A stretch of 64,000 nt of DNA from Mycobacterium sp. 3519A (GTDB lineage Bacteria > Actinomycetota > Actinomycetes > Mycobacteriales > Mycobacteriaceae). The translations under genes and the position numbers were made by a program. The notes beneath the pieces were generated by a model. The model saw nothing but the letters and a program-made list of their open reading frames with translations, had not been told where the DNA came from and did no database searches. The stretch lies in contig NZ_OESG01000014.1 of assembly GCF_900240945.1 (NCBI RefSeq), positions 1,470,015-1,534,014 of the forward strand. Direction: 5' to 3'. Within the stretch, counting starts at the first letter, position 1. Every line of letters starts with the position of its first letter. Of this stretch, positions 52,117-62,115 are shown one piece after another.

Positions 52117-52631
52117 TACCAGCCTGACGGATCGGTCTGCGCGCCGGGACCTTCACCGTTGGGCGATGCCGTGATGGCCTTGTCCTTGTCGTGGCCCGGG
52201 GTGAGGGCCTCGCGGGTCTCCTTGACCGATTCGATGGTCTTCTGCGGCCCGCGGATGCGGCGCACCTTGAGGTACCCGAGCAGGGCCAGCCCGCCGGTGA
52301 CCACCAGCATCAGCGCGAACACGATCAGGAACGCCACCCATCGCCACAGCCAGGTGTCGAGCAGTTCGGCGAGGAAGAAGAAGAAAAAGAAGGTCGAGTA
52401 GAACAACACGACCAGGGCGAGGATGAAGTAGACGCTGCCGGTGAGGCCCTTTTTGACGTCGCGGGTGATCTCGGCCTTGGCCAGTTCCACCTCGGCGCGG
52501 ACCAGCGTCGACACCTGGGCCGTCGCATCCTTGACGAGGTCACCGATCGACGGGTTCTCCTTGGGCGCATGCGGGTCGACCAGCGGTATCGAGGTCACGG
52601 TCGTCGGCACGCCATCCCTGCGATCACTCAC
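52116..52631 (-). CDS. Phage-holin-family (Actino_Holin_6-type) membrane protein (Rv3669-like)
   Basis: From GTG 52631, with a GGAGGAAG site six bases upstream, the product has 171 residues. It has a conserved cytoplasmic helix (SIGDLVKDATAQVSTLVRAEVELAKAE, split here by its charged pattern), two membrane helices with a Phe-rich run (TFFFFFFLAELL), and a polar tail. The name reflects a resemblance to holins; in mycobacteria the position beside marP and ephE suggests a normal envelope role. Confidence 0.82.
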   Translation of the reverse strand: MSDRRDGVPTTVTSIPLVDPHAPKENPSIGDLVKDATAQVSTLVRAEVELAKAEITRDVKKGLTGSVYFILALVVLFYSTFFFFFFLAELLDTWLWRWVAFLIVFALMLVVTGGLALLGYLKVRRIRGPQKTIESVKETREALTPGHDKDKAITASPNGEGPGAQTDPSGW

Positions 52632-52763
52632 GGAACACTTCCTCCCCGGCATCCGGTGTCAGTCGCGTTCATGTTGCCACGTGGCGTCCACGGAAACGAT
52701 CCGGGCCGAAGTTAGACTGACGGCGTTGCATGGTCAGGCGGCACGTGGACGGGAGTTTGACAT

Positions 52764-53465
52764 TTGAGGACCAGCGTCCGCTGCCTGACGGTGTCCGCGG
52801 TGATCGCGGCGCTGTGCGCGCTCGTGGTCCCGTCCGCTCACGCCGACGGGTTGGTGCCGCTGGGCGGCGGCTCGGGCATCGTCATCGAGGGCGACACATT
52901 CTGCACGCTCACCGCGATCGGCAACGACAATCGCGGCAACCTGGTCGGCTTCACCTCCGCGCACTGCGGCGGACCAGGGGAACGGGTGTCGGCCGAAGGA
53001 CAGGATGCCGCCGGGGTGCTCGGCACCATGGTGGCAGGCAACGACGTGCTGGACTATGCGGTGATTCAGTTCGACCCGCAGAAGGTGCAGCCGGTCAACA
53101 ACGTCAACGGTTTCCAGATCGACGGCCTCGGCCCGGATCCGGTGTTCGGCGACATCGCATGCAAACTCGGCCGCACGACCGGCTATTCGTGCGGGGTGAC
53201 GTGGGGGCCGGGGGAGCAGCCCGGCACGATCGTCAACCAGGTGTGCGGCCAGCCCGGTGACTCCGGTGCGCCGGTGACCGTCAACAACCGGCTGGTCGGC
53301 ATGATCCACGGCGCCTTCAGCGAGGAATTGCCAACGTGCGTCGTGAAATACATCCCGCTGCATACGCCGGCGGTGACGATGTCGTTCAACACGCAGTTGG
53401 CCGACATCACCGCGAAGAACCGACCGGGCTCAGGCTTCGTCCCGGTCGGCGCCTCGGCTTCTTGA
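52764..53465 (+). CDS. Secreted chymotrypsin-like serine protease (Rv3668c-like)
   Basis: The 233-residue product starts at TTG 52764 with GGGAG eight bases upstream. It has a signal peptide cleaved after SAHA, then a trypsin-like fold with His67 (TSAHCGG), Asp97 (VLDYAVI) and Ser167 (GDSGAPV). Cysteine pairs Cys47/Cys68 and Cys133/Cys143 fit disulfides as in streptogrisin-type enzymes. No propeptide or membrane anchor is seen. It is divergent from the holin-like gene. Confidence 0.88.
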   Translation: MRTSVRCLTVSAVIAALCALVVPSAHADGLVPLGGGSGIVIEGDTFCTLTAIGNDNRGNLVGFTSAHCGGPGERVSAEGQDAAGVLGTMVAGNDVLDYAVIQFDPQKVQPVNNVNGFQIDGLGPDPVFGDIACKLGRTTGYSCGVTWGPGEQPGTIVNQVCGQPGDSGAPVTVNNRLVGMIHGAFSEELPTCVVKYIPLHTPAVTMSFNTQLADITAKNRPGSGFVPVGASAS

Positions 53466-55412
<1,947 letters not shown>

Positions 55413-55415
55413 ATC

Positions 55416-55431
55416 TGTGAGCCTAGTCACC
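55416..55431. promoter_or_regulatory. Crp-binding site at acs
   Basis: TGTGA-GCCTAG-TCACC matches the mycobacterial Crp site TGTGA-N6-TCACA in nine of ten positions. It ends four bases before the acs start codon (minus strand) and 75 bases before the divergent GTG at 55505. This close to acs it might block ribosome or polymerase passage, or act on the plus-strand gene. Confidence 0.55.
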
Positions 55432-55504
55432 GGGCTGTTGCGCCGACGGTGGGTTGCGGTCGCGCTCGATGTGTGGCCGACCGTGTTCGGTAGCCTGTGC
55501 TGCC

Positions 55505-56242
55505 GTGACCGATCCGCTGGCCCCGTTGGCCGAGCTGCCCGGGGTGGCCGCCGCGGGTGACGAAGCCCGTGAGGCGCTGGGCCGCGCGCACCGCCATCGG
55601 GTCAACTTGCGTGGCTGGCCCGCGACCGCCGCGGAGGCCGCGCTGCGGGCCGCCCGCGCATCGTCGGTACTCGACGGCGGGCCACTGACACTGTCCGAAG
55701 ACGGTGCGGCCGATCCCGTGCTGGCAGGCGCGTTGCGGGTGGCGGAGGCCCTGGAGGGCGGGGAGAGCTCGTTGGTGGGCGTGTGGCAGCGGGCGCCGCT
55801 GCAGGCCATCGCGCGGCTCCACGCATTGGCGGCGGCCGACCTGGCCGACGAGGACAGGCTCGGCAGGCCGCGCGGCGACGCCGAGGTCGGTCAGCGGCTG
55901 GCGCTGTTGGCAGACATCGTCACCGGCGGAACGATGGTCCCCGCCCCGGTGTTGGCCGCGGTGGTGCACGGGGAGTTGCTGACACTGGCGCCGTTCGGCA
56001 CGGCCGACGGCGTGGTCGCGCGGGCGGTCTCACGGCTGGTGACGATCGCCAGTGGGCTCGATCCGCACGGCCTCGGGGTACCCGAGATGTATTGGATGCA
56101 GCGTTCCGGGGACTACCGGGCGGCGGCGCGAGGCTTCGCGTCGGGCACGCCGGACGGCCTGACGGCATGGCTGGTGTTGAGCGCCGAAGCGCTGCACGCC
56201 GGCGCGCGAGAAGCGTTGGCGATCGCAAAGGCTCAGGCGTGA
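55505..56242 (+). CDS. Conserved mycobacterial protein (Rv3662c-like)
   Basis: The 245-residue product starts at GTG 55505 and is almost wholly Ala/Leu/Arg-rich helix (ATAAEAALRAARASSVLDGG, LQAIARLHALAAADLADEDRLG). The pattern of helices around LHALAAAD and VPEMYWMQRSGDYR resembles the Fic/DUF4172-like oxidoreductase-annotated family, but no HPFxxGNGR Fic motif is present. Function unknown. It is divergent from acs and ends 24 bases before the Ms1 terminator hairpin. Confidence 0.75.
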   Translation: MTDPLAPLAELPGVAAAGDEAREALGRAHRHRVNLRGWPATAAEAALRAARASSVLDGGPLTLSEDGAADPVLAGALRVAEALEGGESSLVGVWQRAPLQAIARLHALAAADLADEDRLGRPRGDAEVGQRLALLADIVTGGTMVPAPVLAAVVHGELLTLAPFGTADGVVARAVSRLVTIASGLDPHGLGVPEMYWMQRSGDYRAAARGFASGTPDGLTAWLVLSAEALHAGAREALAIAKAQA

Positions 56243-56265
56243 GTCAACCGGCTCAGCAACGCGAA

Positions 56266-56559
56266 GCGGGCGACGCTCCGAACTGATTCGGCTCGCCGCC
56301 CGCTAGCACGGACTCCGGTTACCAAGCGTGCTTTGTGGGTTGCGTGGGTGGCCTCGGCGTCCGTGCGATGCGCTACGACTGCAACCCCACCCAAAGGGTC
56401 GTCGTGGCCGTCCGCTCTTCGCAATCACGCAGGCCCGCAACACTTTTACCTATTCCGCGGTATGTGCTCCGCGTGGGTGCCGGGATCCGTGCTGGGAGGC
56501 CGGGTTTGGGAGATCGAGCCTTCTCTTCCGGCTCGGTCTTGGCCGCCCCTGGCTTCCGT
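56266..56559 (-). ncRNA. ms1: Ms1/MTS2823-type small RNA
   Basis: The 428-base gap between the Rv3662c-like and Rv3661-like genes has no credible reading frame but holds a complete transcription unit on the minus strand. A promoter at 56594-56566 is followed by about 294 bases ending in a very stable hairpin (56266-56303, GCGGGCG/CGCCCGC outer stem). Position, orientation and length match the mycobacterial RNA Ms1 (MTS2823), which binds core RNA polymerase in stationary phase. Both ends are estimated; secondary structure was not computed. Confidence 0.72.
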
Positions 56560-56565
56560 GCTTCC

Positions 56566-56594
56566 TTTGTACCCCGTGACACTCGTCACATCAA
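56566..56594 (-). promoter_or_regulatory. Ms1 RNA promoter with embedded Crp-like palindrome
   Basis: On the minus strand TTGATG (56594-56589), exactly 17 bases, then TACAAA (56571-56566) form a sigma-A-type promoter. The spacer contains GTGAC-ACTC-GTCAC, and on the plus strand CGTGA-CACTCG-TCACA (56575-56590) matches the Crp site in nine of ten positions. A protein bound here would sit between the boxes and should repress. Confidence 0.6.
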
Positions 56595-56670
56595 GGCCCA
56601 ATTGCCGGTGTCTCGCGATCGTTACACCGGGCCGTCAGCTACTGACTTCGCTACTCCGAAGTCGCGTTGG

Positions 56671-57528
56671 TCAGAATGCGAAGCGACGCAGAAGCGAGTA
56701 CGTCAGCGCGCCCGCGGCGAGGGCGCTCACCCCGACCGCAGCGGTGGTTGCGACGGCGGCTCCCGACGGCGCCGGGATGCGATCGCGCAGCGACACCGGT
56801 CTGGAGAAGTTGACCACTGGCCAGTTGCGGGCCGCGGCCTCTTTGCGCAGCGCGCGGTCGGGGTTCACCACGCATGGGTGGCCGACGGTGGTGAGCATCG
56901 GCAGATCGGTGATCGAGTCGGAGTAGGCATAGCAATGCTCGAGCGCATAGCCCTCCCGGGCAGCCAGCGCCCGGATGGCTTCGACCTTGCCCTCGCCGTA
57001 GCAGTAGAACGCGATCTCCCCGGTGTAGCGGCCGTCCTCGACCACCATCCGAGTGGCCATGGCATGCGTCGCGCCCAGCGCCCGCGCGATCGGCGCGACG
57101 ATCTCCTCACCAGATGCCGAGACCACGACCACGTCGCGGCCGCACAGCTTGTGATCGGCGATCAACTCGGCGGCCTCGGCGAACACCAGCGGGTCGACGA
57201 TGTCGTGCAGCGTCTCGTTGACGATCGACTTGACCTGTTCGACATCCCAGCCGGCGCACATATTGGTGATGTACGACCGCATTCGATCCATTTGATCGTG
57301 ATCGGCGCCCGACATCAGGAATAGGAACTGCGCGTAAGTCGACTTGAGAACTGCGCGCCGATTGATTAGCCCTTGGTCGAAGAAAGGTTTGCTGAAGGCC
57401 AGGGTGCTGGATTTGGCAATGACCGTCTTGTCGAGGTCGAAGAAGGCGGCCGTCCGAATTGGTTTGCCGGGCGTCGGTGTCGTCTGCGGTGCAATCGCCC
57501 GGTCGGCCGCCTGCTCGGATGCGGTCAC
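56671..57528 (-). CDS. HAD-superfamily hydrolase, SerB-like (Rv3661-like)
   Basis: The 285-residue product has the HAD motif I AAFFDLDKTVIAKSS, motif II VVVSASGEEIVAPIA and motif III/IV YAYSDSITDLPML, the pattern of subfamily IB phosphatases (phosphoserine-phosphatase-like). The C-terminal 30 residues form a hydrophobic helix (AAVATTAAVGVSALAAGALTYSLL), probably a membrane anchor. GTG 57528 was chosen because the longer frame upstream is not protein-like and overlaps the 6C RNA. The substrate is unknown. Confidence 0.87.
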   Translation of the reverse strand: MTASEQAADRAIAPQTTPTPGKPIRTAAFFDLDKTVIAKSSTLAFSKPFFDQGLINRRAVLKSTYAQFLFLMSGADHDQMDRMRSYITNMCAGWDVEQVKSIVNETLHDIVDPLVFAEAAELIADHKLCGRDVVVVSASGEEIVAPIARALGATHAMATRMVVEDGRYTGEIAFYCYGEGKVEAIRALAAREGYALEHCYAYSDSITDLPMLTTVGHPCVVNPDRALRKEAAARNWPVVNFSRPVSLRDRIPAPSGAAVATTAAVGVSALAAGALTYSLLRRFAF

Positions 57529-57674
57529 ACCGCCAGCATAGGGGGCGGTGCGTGACAATTGGCGACAGAGTGTACAAACTGGCAGTTCACGACACGTGCC
57601 GGTAACTGCACTCTTCCTGCTGTCTTGTGCTTTCTCTGGCAAGCAGCACTTGCGCCCGCCCGCAGTGCCGTGTG

Positions 57675-57783
57675 TATAGTGAGCATTACTCGGCTTATGC
57701 CGGGTGTGCATCAGCCCGACCCCCCGGGGCTGATACACGACGACCTCCGCCTCCTCCCCCCCTGGCGGGGGTCGTCCCTTTTT
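57675..57783 (+). ncRNA. 6C small RNA (B11-type) with its promoter
   Basis: The 423-base gap 57529-57951 contains no gene but holds a typical 6C RNA. A -10 box TATAGT (57675-57680) precedes a transcript of about 97 bases (about 57687-57783). Hairpin 1 pairs ATCAGCCC with GGGCTGAT around a C-rich loop. Hairpin 2 pairs ACGACCTCCGCC with GGCGGGGGTCGT around a loop with seven Cs and is followed by a U-tract, an intrinsic terminator. C-rich loops and two stems define the actinobacterial 6C family; M. tuberculosis B11 lies at the same place. Confidence 0.8.
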
Positions 57784-57951
57784 GTGGGGTTCTTTCGCAA
57801 ATGGGACAACACCTTCGCGTTGAGTAGTTGCGGAATGCGATTTTCACCGGACATACCAATTGGTTTGTCAGGTTGTCCACAGACTCGCTTTCATCCACAG
57901 ATGCCGTCGCGCCGGTAGCGGGCTGTCGGTCACCGGCAGCAGCCTGAGGCC

Positions 57952-59022
57952 ATGACCGCAACCACCGGGGTCTTGGCGCTGGTCGCCGATCCTTCGCTAC
58001 GAGACGACGTCGACCGCGTCGCGGCCGCCGTCGGCCTGCCCGTCGTGCACGCCGCCGACCCGTCCGGACGCAACGCATGGTCGGGTGCCGGCGCGGTCGT
58101 GCTCGATGCGCCCGCCGCCCGCAGGTGCGCACAGCGTGCTCTGCCCCGGCGCGGCCGCGTGGTGCTGGTGGTCGGTGCCGACCCCCACCCGGGCGACTAT
58201 CACGCCGCGCTCGCCGTGGGCGCAGCTCAGGTCGTCACGCTGCCCGGCGGCGACGGTGAGCTGATGGCCCAACTGGCCGACGCCGCCGAAGACTGTCGAG
58301 ACGACGCCCGACGTGGCGCCATCATCGGGGTGATCGCGGGGCGTGGCGGGGCAGGCGCATCGGTGTTCTCGACCGCGTTGGCCCAGTCGGCCGGCGCCGA
58401 CTCCGATGCGCTGCTGGTCGACGCGGACCCGTGGGGCGGCGGAATCGATCTGGTGTTGGGCTGCGAACGCGAGTCGGGGCTGCGTTGGCCCGAGCTGGCG
58501 TTGCAAGGCGGCCGGCTGAACTACTCGGCGTTGCGGGATGCCTTGCCGCAACGCCACGGGGTGCGCGTGCTGTCCGGTGGACGCGCCGGGATCGATATCG
58601 ACGCCGTGCCGCTGAGCGCAGTGCTCGATGCGGGCAGTCGCGGCGGCGCGACGGTGATCTGCGACCTGCCGCGGCGGTCGACCGGTGCTGTGGAGGCGGT
58701 GCTGGACGCGGCCGATCTCGTCGTCGTGGTCACCCCGGCGGACGTGCGGTCGTGCGCTGCCGCCGCGGCGATCGGTCCATGGGTGTCGACGGCGAATCCC
58801 AACGCGGGCGTCGTCGTTCGGGGACCGTCACCGGGCGGCCTGAGACCGCGCGATGTGGCGGAGATCGTCGAGTTGCCGTTGTTGGCGACGATGCGGGCGG
58901 AACCCCGGGTGGCCGATGCGCTCGAACGCGGCGGGCTGCGCCTGCGACGACGATCGCCTCTGGCCGCGGCGGCGCGGCGGGTTCTCGCGGTGCTGCACCA
59001 GCGCAGGGTGTCGGCGGCATGA
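57952..59022 (+). CDS. ssd: Septum-site-determining-like protein Ssd (Rv3660c-like)
   Basis: The 356-residue product has a MinD/ParA-like ATPase fold with a degenerate Walker A (IAGRGGAGASVFSTALAQ; Ala-Ser in place of Lys-Thr) and LLVDADPWGGGIDLVLG. The N-terminal 120 residues look like a receiver-like domain, as in TadZ/CpaE. In M. tuberculosis Ssd affects septum placement; the position before tadA also fits a TadZ role in locating a pilus secretion system. It overlaps tadA by ATGA. Confidence 0.88.
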   Translation: MTATTGVLALVADPSLRDDVDRVAAAVGLPVVHAADPSGRNAWSGAGAVVLDAPAARRCAQRALPRRGRVVLVVGADPHPGDYHAALAVGAAQVVTLPGGDGELMAQLADAAEDCRDDARRGAIIGVIAGRGGAGASVFSTALAQSAGADSDALLVDADPWGGGIDLVLGCERESGLRWPELALQGGRLNYSALRDALPQRHGVRVLSGGRAGIDIDAVPLSAVLDAGSRGGATVICDLPRRSTGAVEAVLDAADLVVVVTPADVRSCAAAAAIGPWVSTANPNAGVVVRGPSPGGLRPRDVAEIVELPLLATMRAEPRVADALERGGLRLRRRSPLAAAARRVLAVLHQRRVSAA

Positions 59023-60185
59023 GCGCCTCGTTGGTCGACCGGGTCCGCGAGCGCCTGGCCGCGGAGTCCGGTCCGTTGCGGCCCAACGTGGTGGCCGCCG
59101 CGATCCGGGCGGAATCCGGCGGGGTGGTTGGTGACAGCGAGGTGCTGAGCAGCCTGCGCGTCCTGCAGACCGAATTGACCGGCGCAGGCATTCTGGAACC
59201 GTTGTTGCGCGCCGAGGGCACCACCGACGTGCTCGTCACCGCGCCCGACGCGGTCTGGGTCGACGACGGAAACGGATTGCGGCGCAGTTCGATTCGCTTC
59301 CCCGACGAAGCCGCTGTGCGCAGGCTGGCGCAGCGCCTCGCGCTGTCGGCGGGCAGGCGCCTCGACGAGGCGCAACCCTGGGTCGACGGCCAATTGACGG
59401 GGCTGGGCACCGGGAAGTTCAGCGTCCGACTGCATGCGGTACTGCCGCCGATCGCGGCGGGCGGAACCTGTGTGTCGCTGCGGGTGCTGCGCCCGGCCAC
59501 CCAGGATCTCGCCGCGCTGACTCGCCTCGGCGCCATCGCCACCGAGGCTCGCTCGCTGCTGGAGAACATCATCGCGGCACGGTTGGCGTTCCTGATCTCC
59601 GGCGGAACGGGTGCAGGCAAGACCACACTCCTATCGGCCGTGCTGGGCGCCGTCGCCCGCACCGAACGCATCGTCTGTGTGGAGGACGCCGCCGAACTCG
59701 CGCCCGCGCATCCGCATCTGGTCAAGCTCGTCGCGCGCGCCGCCAACGTCGAGGGCGTGGGTGAGGTGACGGTCCGGGACCTGGTCAGACAGGCGTTGCG
59801 GATGCGGCCCGACCGGATCGTCGTCGGGGAGGTGCGCGGCGCTGAGGTGGCGGACTTGCTCGCCGCGCTCAACACCGGCCACGACGGCGGCGCGGGCACA
59901 GTGCACGCCAACAGCCCGTCGGAGGTGCCTGCGCGACTCGAGGCCTTGGCCGCCCTCGGCGGTCTGGACCGTGCGGCGTTGCACAGCCAGTTGGCCGCGG
60001 CCGTGCAGGTGGTATTACACGTCAGCCGGGCTCCTGATGGGGGGCGCAAGCTGACCGAGATTTCAGTGCTGCGACGCGGCAGTGACGACCGCGTCCGCGT
60101 CGTGACGGCGTGGCACATCGACAACGGATTTGGTTGCGGCCAAGAGGCATTGGTGTCGCTGGTGCGCGAAAGGGGAGTGCTGTGA
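59019..60185 (+). CDS. tadA: TadA/CpaF-type secretion ATPase (Rv3659c-like)
   Basis: The 388-residue product is a type II/IV secretion ATPase: N-terminal TGAGILEPLLRAEGTTDVLV region, Walker A SGGTGAGKTTLLSAVLG, Asp box CVEDAAELAPAHPHLV, Walker B DRIVVGEVRGAEVADLL and the His box TGHDGGAGTVHANSP. It powers assembly of Flp-type pili. Start at ATG 59019, coupled to ssd; its stop overlaps the tadB GTG. Confidence 0.92.
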   Translation: MSASLVDRVRERLAAESGPLRPNVVAAAIRAESGGVVGDSEVLSSLRVLQTELTGAGILEPLLRAEGTTDVLVTAPDAVWVDDGNGLRRSSIRFPDEAAVRRLAQRLALSAGRRLDEAQPWVDGQLTGLGTGKFSVRLHAVLPPIAAGGTCVSLRVLRPATQDLAALTRLGAIATEARSLLENIIAARLAFLISGGTGAGKTTLLSAVLGAVARTERIVCVEDAAELAPAHPHLVKLVARAANVEGVGEVTVRDLVRQALRMRPDRIVVGEVRGAEVADLLAALNTGHDGGAGTVHANSPSEVPARLEALAALGGLDRAALHSQLAAAVQVVLHVSRAPDGGRKLTEISVLRRGSDDRVRVVTAWHIDNGFGCGQEALVSLVRERGVL

Positions 60186-60967
60186 GTGGCGCGGCGCTGG
60201 CGCTCGCGCTTGCCCTGCTTGTGGCACCGGCGGCCCCGGACGGCAGGTGCGAAGCGGTTGGCCTTCGGCAATCGCGTCGACGCCGGTCACTGGTGCTTCC
60301 CGGCGCGGTGGTGGCCGGCGTGGCGCTCGCGGTGATGTTGCCGGTCGGCGCCGTCGCGGCCTGTGCTGTCATCGGGGTGACGTTTTGGGTGCGCCGACGA
60401 CGGCGGATACGTGCGGGCCGCCGTGCCACCGAATCGCGTGCATTGCAGGGAGCGCTGGATGTTCTCGTCGCTGAACTGCGCGTCGGTGCCCACCCGGTCG
60501 CCGCGTTCGGTGTCGCGGCCACAGAGGTCGACGGCCCGGTCTCGGAGTCGCTGCGCGCGGTGGCGGCGCGCGGTCGGCTCGGCGCCGACGTCGCCGCGGG
60601 CCTCCGCGGCGTGTCCGACGGATCGTTGCTGCCTGCGCATTGGGAACGGTTGGCCGTCTGCTGGCAACTGGCGCAGGACCATGGTCTGTCCATCGCGACG
60701 CTGATGCAGACCGCCCAGCGGGACATCGTCGCGCGGGAACGATTCCTCATCGATGTCGACGCCGGAATGACAGGCGCGCGGACCACCGCCGCCGTGCTCG
60801 CCGGGCTGCCGGTGCTCGGTGTCGGACTCGGCGAGCTGATCGGCGCACAGCCGCTGGGCTTCCTGTTCTCCAGCACCGTGGGAGGCTGGTTGCTGGCCGT
60901 CGGCGTCACGCTCGCGTGCAGCGGCCTGCTGTGGTCGGATCACATCACTGCGCGGGTGTTGAGATGA
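60182..60967 (+). CDS. tadB: TadB-like inner-membrane protein (Rv3658c-like)
   Basis: The 261-residue product starts at GTG 60182 and has N-terminal membrane helices, a cytoplasmic type II secretion F-like domain (ALQGALDVLVAELRVGAHPV, WERLAVCWQLAQDHGLSIATLM) and C-terminal helices (GFLFSSTVGGWLLAVGVTLACSGLLW). It should anchor the TadA motor. It overlaps both tadA and tadC by four bases. Confidence 0.87.
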   Translation: MSGAALALALALLVAPAAPDGRCEAVGLRQSRRRRSLVLPGAVVAGVALAVMLPVGAVAACAVIGVTFWVRRRRRIRAGRRATESRALQGALDVLVAELRVGAHPVAAFGVAATEVDGPVSESLRAVAARGRLGADVAAGLRGVSDGSLLPAHWERLAVCWQLAQDHGLSIATLMQTAQRDIVARERFLIDVDAGMTGARTTAAVLAGLPVLGVGLGELIGAQPLGFLFSSTVGGWLLAVGVTLACSGLLWSDHITARVLR

Positions 60968-61527
60968 GTTGGGCTGCTCTGCTTTTGGCGGCCGCGTTGA
61001 TGTTGGGTGCCGATTCGCGGCCGCTGATGCGGGCACGGGCCGCTCCCGTCAGCCCGCGACGTCGGGCGGCGCAGATCGTCGACGATCCGTTGGCCACCGC
61101 GTCCAGTTTCGACGTGTTCGCGGCGTGCCTGCGTTCGGGGATGGCGGTGTCGACGGCGGCGTCGGCCACCGCGGCGTCGGCGCCCGCCCCGTTGGCGCGA
61201 CTGCTCAACCGTGCCGCTGATCTGTTGGCGTTGGGCGCCGAGCCGGCGGCGGCGTGGACAGGCGCCGACAGCCGTGGCGCGGACGCGCTGATGCGGTTGG
61301 CTCGGCGCTCCGCGTCGTCGGGCACCGCGCTCGCGCAGGGCGTCGCGGAGTTGGCAGACCAGTCACGCCATCAGGCTTCTGCCGCGGCGAACGCCGCCGC
61401 CGAGCGGGCCTCGGTGTTGATCGCCGGTCCGCTGGGCCTGTGCTATCTGCCCGCGTTCGTGTGTTTGGGCATCGTGCCCGTGGTCGCCGGGTTGGCCGGT
61501 GACGTGTTGCGGTCGGGGATCGTGTGA
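60964..61527 (+). CDS. tadC: TadC-like inner-membrane protein (Rv3657c-like)
   Basis: The 187-residue product has an N-terminal hydrophobic segment, an F-like domain (FDVFAACLRSGMAVSTAAS, ALMRLARRSASSGTALAQGVAELAD) and a C-terminal membrane helix (IAGPLGLCYLPAFVCLGIVPVVAGLA). It pairs with TadB as the secretion platform. It is shorter than typical TadC proteins, as is usual in mycobacteria. Confidence 0.86.
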   Translation: MSWAALLLAAALMLGADSRPLMRARAAPVSPRRRAAQIVDDPLATASSFDVFAACLRSGMAVSTAASATAASAPAPLARLLNRAADLLALGAEPAAAWTGADSRGADALMRLARRSASSGTALAQGVAELADQSRHQASAAANAAAERASVLIAGPLGLCYLPAFVCLGIVPVVAGLAGDVLRSGIV

Positions 61528-61554
61528 CCGCCGACGGAAGTGAGAGGAAACAGC

Positions 61555-61758
61555 ATGGCAGGGGACAAGATTCGCACGCTGTGGGGCCGGTTGACGCTGC
61601 TGGCAGTCGCCGACGACGGGATGTCGACGGTCGAGTACGCGATCGGGACCATCGCCGCGGCGGCGTTCGGGGCGATCCTGTACACGGTGATCACCGGCGA
61701 CTCGATTGTCAGCGCGTTGACCAACATCATCACCAGGGCGTTGAACACCAACGTCTAG
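61555..61758 (+). CDS. flp: Flp-type prepilin-like protein (DUF4244; Rv3656c-like)
   Basis: The 67-residue product has a GAGAGGA ribosome-binding site, a short basic leader (MAGDKIRTLWGRL) and the prepilin-like motif ADDGMSTVEYAIGTIAAAAFG, where cleavage after Gly and the Glu at +5 are the hallmarks of type IV pilins. A single hydrophobic helix follows. It should be the main pilin of this Tad system. Confidence 0.88.
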   Translation: MAGDKIRTLWGRLTLLAVADDGMSTVEYAIGTIAAAAFGAILYTVITGDSIVSALTNIITRALNTNV

Positions 61759-61763
61759 GCGAT

Positions 61764-62084
61764 GAGTCGGGCGGCGTCACGGTCGAAGCGGCCTTCGCTA
61801 TCGCTGCGCTGGTGGTTGTGCTGGTGTTGTGCGTCGCGGGGCTCACCGCTGTCTCGATGCAGGTGCGGTGCATCGACGCCGCGCGCGAGGCGGCCCGCCT
61901 CGCCGCGCGCGGTGATCAGTCGGCCACCGTTGCGGCGCAACGCATTGCACCGGACGGGGCGGTCGTGCGGATACGGCGCGACGGTGGGCACGTCGTCGTC
62001 ACCGTCACGGCCCGGTCGCCGATGTTGCCGGCTGTCAGCATCGCGGCGGAGGCGGTCGCCGCGGCCGAACCTGGCATGGGCTGA
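61764..62084 (+). CDS. tadE: TadE-like pseudopilin, start unresolved (Rv3655c-like)
   Basis: The frame ending at TGA 62084 reads ESGGVTVEAAFAIAALVVVL, a TadE-type signal with Glu at +5 and one membrane helix, then AAREAARLAARGDQSATVA. No ATG, GTG or TTG lies in this frame between 61580 and the signal. An ATG at 61762 would be ideal, but is one base out of frame. Either one base is missing after the ATG, or a rare start is used. The coordinates give the first credible codon. Confidence 0.7.
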   Translation, partial: ESGGVTVEAAFAIAALVVVLVLCVAGLTAVSMQVRCIDAAREAARLAARGDQSATVAAQRIAPDGAVVRIRRDGGHVVVTVTARSPMLPAVSIAAEAVAAAEPGMG

Positions 62085-62115
62085 ACGTGGATCAGCGAGC
62101 CTGATCGCGGTCGCG

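Noticed and set aside
52116..52631. Holin-like gene considered as prophage evidence
   Set aside because: It sits in conserved mycobacterial order between ephE and a secreted protease, and no other phage gene is near.
57529..57738. N-terminal extension of the HAD hydrolase up to 57738
   Set aside because: The extra 70 residues are Cys/Arg-rich and overlap the 6C RNA; GTG 57528 begins family-like sequence.
61762..62115. Long frame from ATG 61762 as the TadE-like protein start
   Set aside because: The first 118 codons are Arg/Ser/Cys-rich and out of frame with the true TadE sequence; only the part from about 62085 is protein-like.
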